NCBI RefSeq assembly: GCF_002305855.1
Contig: NZ_CP022163.1
Location: 8,747,765 to 8,811,764 of the forward strand
From: Melittangium boletus DSM 14713
GTDB lineage: Bacteria; Myxococcota; Myxococcia; Myxococcales; Myxococcaceae
Direction of reading: 5' to 3'
Length of the DNA: 64,000 bases
A program made the position numbers and the translations under genes. The notes below the pieces were generated by a model. That model made no database searches and had not been told where the DNA came from. It saw only the letters and a list, made by a program, of their open reading frames with translations. Position 1 is the first letter of the stretch; each line of letters begins with the position of its first letter. This document shows positions 8,793 through 17,392 of this stretch, piece after piece.

Positions 8793-9260
8793 ATGGCGAT
8801 CAAGGTTGGCGACGAAGCGCCGGACTTCACCTTCACCCTCAAGAATGGAAGCCCGGCCAGCCTCAAGTCCCTGAGACAACAGCGCAAGGCCGTGGTCCTC
8901 TATTTCTATCCGAAGGATGACACGCCGGGGTGCACGGCCCAGGCCTGCTCCTTCCGGGACTCGTACGAGGCCTTCTCCGATGCCGGTGCCGAGGTCATTG
9001 GCGTCAGCTCCGACGACTCCCAGTCGCACGACTCGTTCGCCTCCAAGCACCGGCTGCCCTTCTCGCTGGTGAGCGACGCGGATGGCTCCTTGCGCAAGCG
9101 CTACGGTGTGCCGCGCTCGTTCCTGGGGCTGATGCCGGGCCGGGTCACCTACGTCATCGACCGGGACGGCATCGTCCAGCACGTCTTCGACTCGCAACTC
9201 CAGGCGACCCGGCACATCTCCGAGGCCCTGGACGTGCTCAAGCGGCTGAGCATTTCCTGA
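8793..9260 (+). CDS. bcp: peroxiredoxin of the BCP/PrxQ type
   Basis: AAGGAG five bases upstream fixes the ATG at 8793. The 155-aa thiol peroxidase has the PrxQ signature YFYPKDDTPGCTAQACSFR. Cys47 is the peroxidatic cysteine and Cys52, five residues on, the resolving one, giving the atypical two-cysteine mechanism. It reduces hydroperoxides using thioredoxin and is cytoplasmic. The length is normal for the family. It is transcribed away from the minus-strand protease pair and is followed after 15 bases by a TonB-like gene, with which it may be co-transcribed. Confidence 0.92.
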   Translation: MAIKVGDEAPDFTFTLKNGSPASLKSLRQQRKAVVLYFYPKDDTPGCTAQACSFRDSYEAFSDAGAEVIGVSSDDSQSHDSFASKHRLPFSLVSDADGSLRKRYGVPRSFLGLMPGRVTYVIDRDGIVQHVFDSQLQATRHISEALDVLKRLSIS

Positions 9261-9275
9261 GCCTGGCCGGCTCTC

Positions 9276-10511
9276 ATGCGGCGCTCCCGTCTGCTCCTGG
9301 CCGTGCTGGTGTCCCTGGCCCTCCATGGGGTGTTGGGACTCTGGCTTCGTCAGGGGGAGCGGTCCGCGCCGCCCGAGCCCGGCTCCCGCACACGTCCCGA
9401 GCCCATCGTCTTCGAGGTCATCGAACGCCACTCGCCCCGGGGTGAAGAAGCACCCCCGGCGAGTCCTCCTCCTGCGGGAGCACCCCCACCGGCTTCACCT
9501 CCACCCGCGCGCCGTCCTCCCCGCGCGAGTCCTCCATCGGCTCCGCGTGTGGCCGAGGTCCCTCCGCCCGCGAGCGCCGGGCCGCGAGTGACGGAGGACG
9601 AGCCCCGCGCCGTGAGGTTGTTTCCGGGGCCGGGAGGCTTGCCCGTGACGTTGATGCCAGCGCCGGGGCGCGCTTCCGGACACACGATGAGGGCGGGAGA
9701 GGAGCCTTCGTCCGAGCAACTGCGCGCCGAGGAGCACGCGCGGGTGCATGGACGCGTCCAGGGCTTCGTCGAGAAGGAGCTGGCGACGGAGCGGGTGGAG
9801 AACGGTCTCGTCGACACCTACTTCGGGGAGATGGACCGGGCCCTGGAGAAGGGGCTCACGGGCGCGCCGCTCTTCTCGTACGACGGCGTGCTCACGCATT
9901 TCTTCAAGCCAGGTCCCGGGTGGACCCAGGGACTGCGCGAGATGATGGCGCAGGCGCACAGCTACGGCGCGACGGGGCGCCCGGACGTGGCGGGAGGGCC
10001 CTCGGGCGATGACCTGGGGAGCGTGGCGCGCTCGGGAGCCGCGGGCGCGCGGGCCCGCTCGGGGTCCACGTTCGCGGATCGGCTCGACAGCTACTCGCGG
10101 GGAGCCAGCGCGCTGCATGTCCAGGTGGAACTGGAGCAATCACCCACGGGCCAGGTGTTGTCGGTGAAGCTGCTCGAGTCCTCCGGCAATCCGCTCTTCG
10201 ACGCGTACGTGCTCGAGAACGTTCCCCAGTCCCTGGCGGAGCTCGGTCCCGCTTCCGAACACTTCGCCCAGCGCACGAAGGCGCCCACCGTGCGCAGCGT
10301 CTGGAGCGTGGACGGAAGGGTGAGCTTCACCCGGACGGTCAAACTGTCGAAACTCCACACCCTGGACGCCGGAGACGCCGCCTACGTCTCGGGGCTCGCC
10401 GCGCTGGGCATCCTGTCGGGCGGCTTCGACGAGGTGCGAGGCGAGGTGTACATCCCGGACCTCCGCCGGCCGCACTTCGACATCCGGACCCGCCTGCTCC
10501 AGGTGTACTGA
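9276..10511 (+). CDS. TonB-like energy-transducer family protein
   Basis: The 411-aa product has one N-terminal membrane helix (residues about 5-23), then a long Pro/Ala-rich stretch (about 55-105) of the kind that spans the periplasm in TonB. After an Arg/Glu-rich middle region comes a C-terminal alpha/beta domain (about 275-370), with VQVELEQSPTGQVLSVKLLES and FDAYVLENV, which fits TonB/TolA C-terminal folds. It is longer than typical TonB and has an extra 50-residue tail. No ExbB/ExbD genes are nearby. It could energise a receptor such as the one at 2991, but that link is untested. Confidence 0.65.
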   Translation: MRRSRLLLAVLVSLALHGVLGLWLRQGERSAPPEPGSRTRPEPIVFEVIERHSPRGEEAPPASPPPAGAPPPASPPPARRPPRASPPSAPRVAEVPPPASAGPRVTEDEPRAVRLFPGPGGLPVTLMPAPGRASGHTMRAGEEPSSEQLRAEEHARVHGRVQGFVEKELATERVENGLVDTYFGEMDRALEKGLTGAPLFSYDGVLTHFFKPGPGWTQGLREMMAQAHSYGATGRPDVAGGPSGDDLGSVARSGAAGARARSGSTFADRLDSYSRGASALHVQVELEQSPTGQVLSVKLLESSGNPLFDAYVLENVPQSLAELGPASEHFAQRTKAPTVRSVWSVDGRVSFTRTVKLSKLHTLDAGDAAYVSGLAALGILSGGFDEVRGEVYIPDLRRPHFDIRTRLLQVY

Positions 10512-10539
10512 GCGTCGCGAAAACGCGAAGGAGCCCGAA

Positions 10540-10559
10540 GGCACCGGCGAAGCGGTGCC
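10540..10559. terminator. hairpin between convergent genes
   Basis: GGCACCG (10540-10546) and CGGTGCC (10553-10559) form a perfect 7-bp stem around a 6-base loop. A second GGTGCCTCC at about 10571 can compete for the left arm. It sits between the TonB-like gene and the minus-strand YtxH-like gene and could end both transcripts. Confidence 0.5.
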
Positions 10560-10590
10560 CACGGACTCCGGGTGCCTCCTCGAGCGAGGA

Positions 10591-10938
10591 TCACGCGTTG
10601 GCGGTCTTCTCCTGGCCGATGTTGATGCCCTGCTTGCCGAGGTAGTCCATGGCCTTGTCCTTCACATCGGTGCGCAGCTCCGGCCCGGTCTTGGGCGTGA
10701 GCAGCAGGGCGGCGATCCCGCCGACGGCGCACCCGATGACGAACGCGCCAATGCCCGCGAACGAGCTGCGCCCGGGCTTGTAGGTGGTCAGCCCCACGTG
10801 GCGCAGCGCATCATCCGGCTCGAAGTCCCGCCATTGGGCCCGCGCGTACTTGGGAAGCTCCTTGAGGAGCTTCCTGGCGAGGTACTTGCGGTACAGGTCA
10901 CTCTTCACCGCCAACTTGGCCTTCTTCTCGAAAAACAT
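10591..10938 (-). CDS. small YtxH-like membrane protein
   Basis: The start at 10938 (MFFEKKAKLAV) is preceded by GGAGGA on the coding strand; longer in-frame starts lack this. The 115-aa product has a charged N-terminus and a single glycine-rich membrane segment of about 59-76 (FAGIGAFVIGCAVGGIAALLL). A short TPKTGPELR-type stretch and a Lys/Glu-rich tail follow, the layout of YtxH-domain proteins. In other bacteria these are general-stress membrane proteins of unclear role. It stands alone on the minus strand. Confidence 0.65.
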   Translation of the reverse strand: MFFEKKAKLAVKSDLYRKYLARKLLKELPKYARAQWRDFEPDDALRHVGLTTYKPGRSSFAGIGAFVIGCAVGGIAALLLTPKTGPELRTDVKDKAMDYLGKQGINIGQEKTANA

Positions 10939-11179
10939 ACCGTCCTCCTCCTGGCCCTCGGCCATGCAAGACGGTGAACTCCGCCGCGGCAGTCCACCCT
11001 TGTAAGACGGAAATGTAGGGAGGGTTTTCCCGGGTGCCACCCCCTGACCCCAGGTGTGTTGGCTCTCGGAGCAGACGTTGGAACGGATAGCAGCCAGCCG
11101 AGCCCCTTTCTGCTATGCCCCCTGGCCCACGGGCCGCGCTTTGATGGTCCTCTCCACCCCCTCTGGTATAGATCCCGAC

Positions 11180-12325
11180 ATGGACTTCGAACTTCCCGAA
11201 AGCCATCGTGCCCTCCAGGCGTCCCTCCGTGATTTCTGCGAGCGCAAGGTCCGACCTTTCGCGCGTGAGTGGGACAAGGACGAGCACTTTCCCCTGGAGG
11301 TCGTCCGGGAGCTGGGCGGGCTGGGGGTGATGGGCATGCTGGTCGCCGAGGAGTACGGCGGAGCGGCGATGGACTCGCTGGCGGTGGCGGTGGCGGTCGA
11401 GGAGATCGCGCGCTACGACGGCTCGCTGGCGCTCACGGTGGCGTCGCACAACGGCCTGGGGACGAGCCACCTGCGCGTCTTCGGCAACGAGGAGCAGAAG
11501 CGCAAGTACCTGCCGAAGCTCGCCACGGGCGAGTGGCTGGGCGCGTGGGGCCTCACGGAGCCGGGCAGTGGCTCGGACGCGGCGGGCATGAAGACCACGG
11601 CGGTGCGCAAGGGCGAGCGCTGGGTGCTCAACGGCGCGAAGATGTTCATCACCCAGGGCACGGTGGGCGATCTCTTCGTGGTGCTGGCGGTGACCTCGCC
11701 GCAGAAGAAGCAGAAGGGCATCACTGCGTTCCTCCTGGAGAAGGGCATGCCGGGCTTCAGCCAGCGGCCCATCCACGGCAAGCTCGGCATGCGCTCCTCG
11801 GACACGGCGGAGCTGGTGATGGAGGACGTGGAGGTGTCGGACTGGCACCGGCTGGGCGAGGTGGACGCGGGCTTCATCGACACGATGAAGATCCTCGACA
11901 AGGGCCGCATCACCATCGGGGCGCTGTCGGTGGGCCTGGGCCGTGGGGCGCTGGAGGAATCGGTGCGCTACTCGCGTGAGCGCACGGCCTTCGGCCAGCC
12001 CATCTCCGAGTTCCAGGGCCTGCGCTGGATGTTCGCGGACATGAAGACGGAGGTGGACGCGGCGCGCCTGCTGGTGCATCGCGCGGCGTGCCTCGCGGAC
12101 GCGGGCAAGCCCTACAGCATGGAGGCGTCCATGGCGAAGCTGTTCGCCTCCGAGGCCGCCACGCGCGCCTGCAACAAGGCGGTGCAGATCCACGGCGGCT
12201 ATGGCTACACGCGCGAGTTCCCCGTCGAGCGCTACCTGCGCGACGCCAAGCTGTGTGAGATCGGCGAGGGCACGAGCGAGATTCAGCGCTCGATCATCTC
12301 GCGCGAGGTCTTCAAGCAGGCGTGA
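11180..12325 (+). CDS. acyl-CoA dehydrogenase
   Basis: This 381-aa flavoprotein oxidises acyl-CoA to trans-2-enoyl-CoA, passing electrons to ETF. Family motifs include the FAD/substrate segment LTEPGSGSDAAGM, the RxxFGQPISEFQ segment, the VQIHGGYGYTREFPVERYLRD block, and the C-terminal EGTSEIQ, whose first Glu is the usual catalytic base. The ATG at 11180 aligns with the N-terminus of the paralogue at 48493-49635 (both MDFEL). Chain-length preference cannot be read from the sequence. The next gene overlaps its stop codon. Confidence 0.93.
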   Translation: MDFELPESHRALQASLRDFCERKVRPFAREWDKDEHFPLEVVRELGGLGVMGMLVAEEYGGAAMDSLAVAVAVEEIARYDGSLALTVASHNGLGTSHLRVFGNEEQKRKYLPKLATGEWLGAWGLTEPGSGSDAAGMKTTAVRKGERWVLNGAKMFITQGTVGDLFVVLAVTSPQKKQKGITAFLLEKGMPGFSQRPIHGKLGMRSSDTAELVMEDVEVSDWHRLGEVDAGFIDTMKILDKGRITIGALSVGLGRGALEESVRYSRERTAFGQPISEFQGLRWMFADMKTEVDAARLLVHRAACLADAGKPYSMEASMAKLFASEAATRACNKAVQIHGGYGYTREFPVERYLRDAKLCEIGEGTSEIQRSIISREVFKQA

Positions 12326-13191
12326 TGGACAGGGCCTGGCTGGCGCAGCTCGGATTGGAACTCCGGGACGGAGCCGAGGGACCGGAAGCGACGTGCGTGC
12401 TGGCCGAGCCGCTGGAGAATCCGGTGGGCCATCGCGAGGTGTCGCGAGTGGTCTTCCTCGTGCGGGAGGGGCGTCTGCTCGTGCCCATCTCGCCGCCGGA
12501 GGTGATGGGGCTGCGGCCCATCGCGCTCGGTGCGGTGGAGGGGCGGGGGGACGTGGAGTCCGAGCTGGCGGATGCCTTTCACGAGCATCTCTTCCATGTG
12601 CAGCGGCGCTCGGCGGAACTGAGGGCGCTGGGCCTGAGTCCGCGGGTGGATCCCGTGTCGATGGGGCTGTCCACGCACCTGTCCGAGCAGGGGCTGGCGC
12701 TGACGCTGGTGGCGGACCGGCAGGGCAACTTCCAGGTCTCGAGCGCGGTGAGGGGAGGGCAGACGCTCGTCGTGCCCCCCGGGCATGGCTTCGAGCTGTC
12801 CGAGTTCCGCGAGAGGGGCGCGCTGGTGGGCTATCTGGCCGCCCTCTTCGGGGAGCCGGAGGCGGGGCGGGCGCGGGACGAGGGGGCGGAGGAGGGCGTC
12901 TTGCGCTTTTCCGACGTGCTCCGGGCCTTTGGCGAGCGGGCGCTGGTGCCGCCGCGCAGTGGAATGGAGTTGCTGGTGGTGTTGGAGGTGGAGGGCCGGC
13001 CCTACCGGTTCGCGGCGGCGCGGGTCTCGGGGCGGACGTTCCGGGGACTGCTCGCCGGGACCCAGGGGAAGGTGTGGGCGGAGCGATTCCAATTGGATGA
13101 ATTCCCCGGGGTGATTCCTTTGGTGGCCAGTTTGTTGAAGGTCCCACCCGGGGCGGTGAAGCTGGCCGCGTCGGATACTCCACAGGAGTAG
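12325..13191 (+). CDS. unknown protein coupled to acyl-CoA dehydrogenase
   Basis: I do not recognise this 288-aa protein. The ATG shares one base with the stop of the acyl-CoA dehydrogenase gene (TGATG), so it is probably translated by reinitiation. It has no signal peptide or membrane segment and looks soluble and cytoplasmic. It contains two similar stretches of beta character, one near residues 35-75 and one near 215-255, which might be a duplicated fold. The coupling suggests a role linked to the dehydrogenase, but nothing in the sequence shows what. Confidence 0.65.
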   Translation: MDRAWLAQLGLELRDGAEGPEATCVLAEPLENPVGHREVSRVVFLVREGRLLVPISPPEVMGLRPIALGAVEGRGDVESELADAFHEHLFHVQRRSAELRALGLSPRVDPVSMGLSTHLSEQGLALTLVADRQGNFQVSSAVRGGQTLVVPPGHGFELSEFRERGALVGYLAALFGEPEAGRARDEGAEEGVLRFSDVLRAFGERALVPPRSGMELLVVLEVEGRPYRFAAARVSGRTFRGLLAGTQGKVWAERFQLDEFPGVIPLVASLLKVPPGAVKLAASDTPQE

Positions 13192-13257
13192 GGTTTTGGC
13201 ACAGGCGAGTCTCACCCAGAGGATTGCGAGAGACGACGTGCGGGCGGCGTCGTTCGG

Positions 13258-14028
13258 ATGACGGGGCAACAGGCCGAGCGCGTGAAGACCCTGGAGGCAC
13301 GGCTCGGCGCGTCCTTTCCGCGTCCGGAGCTGGCGCTCACGGCGCTCACGCACAAGAGCTGGATCAACGAGCACCGCAGCGAGGGGGCCCAGGACAACGA
13401 GCGGCTGGAGTTCCTCGGGGACGCGGTGATCAACCTCGCGGTGGGCCACCGGCTCATGGAGCGCTTTCCCCAGATGAAGGAGGGAGAACTCACGCCCTTG
13501 CGCGCGCGCATCGTCAACGAGGAGGGCCTGTCGCGAATCGCCCGGCGGTTGGGGCTCGGGGAGCTGCTGTTGCTCGGGCGGGGCGAGGAACTCAGTGGCG
13601 GCCGGGACAAGCACTCCCTGCTGGCCAACGCGCTGGAGGCCGTGTTCGCCGCCGTGTACCTGGGCGAGGGACTGGGGCCGGTGATGGCGCTGGTGGATCG
13701 GCACTTCGCCGAGGCGCTGGAGGGCGTGGCCCAGGCGCTCAGCCGTCAGGACTACAAGACGAAGTTGCAGGAGTCGGCCCAGGAGCGCCTCAAGCTGACG
13801 CCCCGCTACCGCACCGTCTCCGAGACGGGGCCGGACCACGAGAAGATCTTCGAGGTCCAGGTGCTCCTGGGTGAGGAGGTGTACGCAACCGCCACGGGAC
13901 GCAGCAAGAAGGACGCCGAGCAGATGGCCGCCCGGACGGCCCTGGACGAGTGGCACAAGCGGATTGAAAAACCGGAAGCGGTGATTTCTCCGGCGTCCCC
14001 CAGTCCGAAGGAAGACCCCCCGGGCTGA
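13258..14028 (+). CDS. rnc: ribonuclease III
   Basis: This 256-aa endonuclease cleaves double-stranded RNA in rRNA and mRNA processing. The RNase III signature NERLEFLGDA covers residues 47-56, with metal-binding Glu51 and Asp55. The second acidic pair, Asp117 and Glu127, lies in KHSLLANALEAVFAA. A double-stranded RNA-binding domain spans about 160-235 (YKTKLQE, GRSKKDAEQMAARTAL). A short Pro/Ser-rich tail follows. The order rnc then, after one gene, era is a common bacterial arrangement. Confidence 0.95.
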   Translation: MTGQQAERVKTLEARLGASFPRPELALTALTHKSWINEHRSEGAQDNERLEFLGDAVINLAVGHRLMERFPQMKEGELTPLRARIVNEEGLSRIARRLGLGELLLLGRGEELSGGRDKHSLLANALEAVFAAVYLGEGLGPVMALVDRHFAEALEGVAQALSRQDYKTKLQESAQERLKLTPRYRTVSETGPDHEKIFEVQVLLGEEVYATATGRSKKDAEQMAARTALDEWHKRIEKPEAVISPASPSPKEDPPG

Positions 14029-14034
14029 AACTTC

Positions 14035-14063
14035 TTGGTCCCCCTGGACGTGGCGAATAAGGT
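14035..14063 (+). promoter_or_regulatory. sigma-70-like promoter for the cyclophilin gene
   Basis: A -35 TTGGTC (14035-14040) and a -10 TAAGGT (14058-14063) are spaced by 17 bases, 45 bases before the cyclophilin start. Confidence 0.45.
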
Positions 14064-14107
14064 CCCGCGCCCAATCCGCTGGTGGGTTTCGACTCGGGAG
14101 GCAGGCC

Positions 14108-14668
14108 ATGGGAATGATGGATGAGGCGCGCGCGGGTAAGGATCTCTACGCCACCTTCGACACCACCGAGGGGACGATCGTGGTGAAGCTCCTGTCGAAG
14201 GAGGCCCCGATCACGGTGGAGAACTTCGTGGGGCTGGCGACGGGCGAGAAGGACTGGAAGCACCCGGGCACGGGCGAGCAGATGAAGGGCACGCCCTACT
14301 ATGACGGCACCATCTTCCACCGCTGTCTGCCCAACTTCATGGTGCAGGGCGGAGATCCGCTGGGCGAGGGGTACGGCGGCCCCGGGTTCAACATCCCGGA
14401 CGAGTACCAGAGCGGCCGCACCTTCGCGAAGAAGGGCATTCTGGCCATGGCGAACACCAGCCGGCCGAACAGCGGCGGCGCGCAGTTCTTCATCACCGTG
14501 GTGCCGACGCCGCACCTGAACAACAAGCACACCATCTTCGGTGAGGTCGTGAAGGGTCAGGAGATCGCCGACCGCATCGCGAACGAGATTCCCAAGAACA
14601 GCAGCGGGCGTCCCAACAAGCCCATCGTCATCAACAAGCTGGCCATCAGCACCAGCGCGCCGGCCTGA
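14108..14668 (+). CDS. cyclophilin-type peptidyl-prolyl cis-trans isomerase
   Basis: This 186-aa cyclophilin catalyses prolyl cis-trans isomerisation. The core signature is clear: YYDGTIFHRCLPNFMVQGGDP (with the catalytic Arg in FHR), MANTSRPNSGGAQFFIT, and LNNKHTIFGEV. There is no signal peptide, so it is cytoplasmic like E. coli PpiB, and slightly longer at the N-terminus. A GGAGG-like site ends just before the ATG. It lies between rnc and era, but a promoter and a hairpin suggest it is its own transcription unit. Confidence 0.93.
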   Translation: MGMMDEARAGKDLYATFDTTEGTIVVKLLSKEAPITVENFVGLATGEKDWKHPGTGEQMKGTPYYDGTIFHRCLPNFMVQGGDPLGEGYGGPGFNIPDEYQSGRTFAKKGILAMANTSRPNSGGAQFFITVVPTPHLNNKHTIFGEVVKGQEIADRIANEIPKNSSGRPNKPIVINKLAISTSAPA

Positions 14669-14678
14669 CGCCGCGCCT

Positions 14679-14701
14679 CACTTCCCCCTGACGGGGAGGT
14701 G
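14679..14701 (+). terminator. hairpin after the cyclophilin gene
   Basis: CACTTCCCC (14679-14687) pairs with GGGGAGGTG (14693-14701) over nine pairs, one of them G-U, with loop CTGAC. It begins ten bases after the stop. No U-run follows, so termination strength is uncertain. Confidence 0.45.
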
Positions 14702-14822
14702 CTTGCCCGCCGCCCCGCTCATGAGGGCACGGCGGGCCGGATGTTCTTCTTTATGTTGTTCCGGGGAGGAGTTCCCGTCGTCCGGGCGCCTCCTGATCAC
14801 CTTCGACCTCCTGAAGCTCCAG

Positions 14823-15758
14823 ATGCCTCCATCGACACACCGCAGCGGGTTCGCCGCGCTCATTGGCCGTCCCAACGTGGGCAAGAGCACGCTGCTCAAT
14901 CAACTCACGGGCGAGAAGCTCGCCATCGTGTCCCCCAAGCCGCAGACCACCCGCAACCGCATTCTCGGGGTGGTGACGCGGCCGGAGGGGCAGGTGGCCT
15001 TCCTCGACACCCCCGGCATCCACCAGGCCAAGGGGCAGCTCAACCGCTACATGGTGGACGTGGCCCTGCAGGCGGCGGACGAGGTGGACCTGGTCCTCTT
15101 CGTCATCGAGGCCTCGGACAAGGTCGAGGTGGGGCCGGGCAACCGCGTCATCCTCGAGCAGTTGCAGAAGCTCGGCAAACCCACGTTCCTCGTCATCAAC
15201 AAGATCGACACGGTGCCCAAGCTGGTGCTGCTGCCGCTCATCGACTTGTACCAGCGCGAGTTCCCCTTCGCCGAGGTGATTCCCATCTCCGCCAAGGAGG
15301 ACGATGGCGTGGAGGAGCTGTTTCGCACGGTGCTCTCGCACATGCCCGAGGGCGATGCGCTCTTTCCCGAGGACGTGCTCACGGATCAGGCCGAGCGCAC
15401 GCTCGTGGCCGAGTACGTGCGCGAGCAGGTGCTGCGCCACTGCCACCAGGAGATTCCCTACTCCACGGCGGTGGTGGTGGACTTCTTCGACGAGTCCGAG
15501 CGCGAGCCGCTGCCGGGCACGCCACCGGGGAAGCTCGCGGGCCTCATCCGGATCTCCGGCTCCATCTACGTGGAGCGGGACAGCCAGAAGGCCATCATCA
15601 TTGGCAAGCAGGGACAGATGTTGAAGACGATCGGTACGGACGCGCGCAAGGCCATCCAGCGGCTCTTGGGGGCGCACGTGTACCTCTCGCTCCGGGTGCG
15701 CGTGGAGCCCCGGTGGAGCGAGCGGCCCGAGGGCCTCAAGAAGCTGGGTTACGAGTAG
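14823..15758 (+). CDS. era: GTPase Era
   Basis: This 311-aa GTPase binds the 3' end of 16S rRNA and checks 30S subunit maturation. The G domain has P-loop GRPNVGKS (15-22), the switch II DTPG segment, and NKID. A C-terminal KH domain covers roughly the last 100 residues, with the GKQGQMLKTIG loop. The ATG at 14823 gives a normal-length N-terminus. Longer in-frame starts would add an unrelated 40 residues. der follows after ten bases, so the two GTPases are likely co-transcribed. Confidence 0.95.
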   Translation: MPPSTHRSGFAALIGRPNVGKSTLLNQLTGEKLAIVSPKPQTTRNRILGVVTRPEGQVAFLDTPGIHQAKGQLNRYMVDVALQAADEVDLVLFVIEASDKVEVGPGNRVILEQLQKLGKPTFLVINKIDTVPKLVLLPLIDLYQREFPFAEVIPISAKEDDGVEELFRTVLSHMPEGDALFPEDVLTDQAERTLVAEYVREQVLRHCHQEIPYSTAVVVDFFDESEREPLPGTPPGKLAGLIRISGSIYVERDSQKAIIIGKQGQMLKTIGTDARKAIQRLLGAHVYLSLRVRVEPRWSERPEGLKKLGYE

Positions 15759-15768
15759 GAAGCCGTCA

Positions 15769-17316
15769 ATGAAGCCTCTGGTCGCCATCGTCGGACGCCC
15801 CAACGTGGGCAAGTCCACGCTGTTCAATCGCCTCGCCCGGCGCCGCATCGCGCTGGTGGAGGACATCCCCGGCGTCACCCGGGACCGGCACTACTGGGAC
15901 GTCGAGTGCGAGGGCCGGTACATCACCATCATCGACACGGGCGGCTTCGTGCCCGGGGAGAAGGACTCGCTCCTGCAGCAGGTGCGCGAGCAGGCGCAGC
16001 TGGCCGTGGAGGAGTGTGACGCCATCGTCTTCGTGACGGACGCGCGCGCGGGGCTCACCGCGGCGGATCAGGAAGTCGCCACCTACCTGCGCCAGAGCGG
16101 CAAGCCCGTGGTGGTGGCCGCCAACAAGCTCGACAGCGAGTCCCACACCGTCCAGGCGCACGCGGCCGAGTTCTTCCGTCTGGGCCTGGGCGAGGTGTTC
16201 CCCATCTCCGCCGAGCATGGCCTGGGCGTGGGCAACATGATGGAGGCCGTGGTCGGGAAGCTGCCGCCCATGGACGACGAGGAACTGGCCGCCAAGGCCT
16301 TCGCCGAGACCTCGGAAGACAGCGTCGACGAGCTGTCCGAGGTGGAGTACGGCTTCCAGCCCGACACGGACGAGGACGACGAGGAAGGGGAGGGCGCCAG
16401 GAAGGCCTCGGACGAGGCGGGGGACGAGGAGGAGGAGGGCACCCCGGAGGCCCCCGCCGAGGACGAGGAGGAGGAGCGGCCCATCCGGATCGCCATCATC
16501 GGGCGGCCCAACGTGGGCAAGAGCACGCTCGTCAACGCGCTGCTCAAGGAGAAGCGCGTGGTGGCCAGCGAGGTGCCCGGCACCACGCGAGACCCCATCG
16601 ACTCGGAGCTCAAGTACAAGGATCGCCAGGTCATCCTCACGGATACGGCGGGAATCCGGCGCAAGAAGACCATCGCCCACCGGCTGGAGAAGTTCTCGGT
16701 GGTGGCGGCGCTCAAGTCGATGGAGCGCAGCGACGTGGCGGTGTTGCTCATGGACGCCACCGAGCCCGCGGTGGACCAGGACGCGAAGCTGGCCGGCATC
16801 GCCGAGGAGAAGGGCCGCGCGCTGGTCATCGTGGTGAACAAGTGGGATCTCATCAGCACGGATCAGCGCAAGCAGGAGATCTTCCGGGAAGAGCTCAAGT
16901 ACGCGCTGAAGTTCGTGCACTACGCGCCCATCGTCTTCACCTCGGCGCTGCACGGCTCCAAGGTGGAGAAGGTGCTGGAGCTGGCGGTGGAACTGGCGGA
17001 CCAGTTCCGCTACCGTTCACCCACGCCGCAGCTCAACCGGTTGCTCAAGCACATCGAGGACAACCACCCGGCCCCCATCGTGGGACGCGGGCCGCTTCGG
17101 GTGTACTACATGGCCCAGGTGGGGACGGCGCCACCCACCTTCGCCATCACCTGTAACCGGCCGGACGGCGTGCCGGACATGTACAAGCGCTACATCACCA
17201 ATCAGCTGCGCAAGACGTTCGATATCCGCGTCCCCATCCGGCTGCTCTTCCGCGAGCGGCCGGGCAAGGAGAAGCGCGAGGCGCGCAAGCGACCCAAGCC
17301 GGCTGGAAAGCGGTAG
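15769..17316 (+). CDS. der: double GTPase Der with a long acidic linker
   Basis: This 515-aa protein has two tandem G domains, with P-loops GRPNVGKS at residues 8-15 and 245-252, and a C-terminal KH-like domain. It acts in 50S subunit assembly. Between the G domains, residues about 168-240 form a linker that is roughly half Asp/Glu (runs such as DTDEDDEEGEGA and DEDEEEE-like). Der proteins are usually 440-490 aa with a shorter linker. The motifs of both G domains look intact. It is followed by a YfgM-like gene and bamB, as in E. coli where der, bamB and yfgM are neighbours. Confidence 0.95.
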   Translation: MKPLVAIVGRPNVGKSTLFNRLARRRIALVEDIPGVTRDRHYWDVECEGRYITIIDTGGFVPGEKDSLLQQVREQAQLAVEECDAIVFVTDARAGLTAADQEVATYLRQSGKPVVVAANKLDSESHTVQAHAAEFFRLGLGEVFPISAEHGLGVGNMMEAVVGKLPPMDDEELAAKAFAETSEDSVDELSEVEYGFQPDTDEDDEEGEGARKASDEAGDEEEEGTPEAPAEDEEEERPIRIAIIGRPNVGKSTLVNALLKEKRVVASEVPGTTRDPIDSELKYKDRQVILTDTAGIRRKKTIAHRLEKFSVVAALKSMERSDVAVLLMDATEPAVDQDAKLAGIAEEKGRALVIVVNKWDLISTDQRKQEIFREELKYALKFVHYAPIVFTSALHGSKVEKVLELAVELADQFRYRSPTPQLNRLLKHIEDNHPAPIVGRGPLRVYYMAQVGTAPPTFAITCNRPDGVPDMYKRYITNQLRKTFDIRVPIRLLFRERPGKEKREARKRPKPAGKR

Positions 17317-17326
17317 CCGGTCCGCG

Positions 17327-17356
17327 TTGACACTGCTGGTGCGCGCTCCGTAGATT
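17327..17356 (+). promoter_or_regulatory. sigma-70-like promoter for the yfgM-bamB unit
   Basis: A perfect -35 TTGACA (17327-17332) and a -10 TAGATT (17351-17356) are spaced by 18 bases, ending 36 bases before the GTG start of the YfgM-like gene. It is one of the best promoter matches in the window. Confidence 0.6.
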
Positions 17357-17392
17357 GCGCGCCCTTCGACCCCCGAAAAAGGTGCGAACCCC

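Noticed and set aside
10898..13300. 800-codon minus-strand frame opposite the acyl-CoA dehydrogenase
   Set aside because: It is Arg/Pro-rich, without motifs, and lies opposite genes with clear function.
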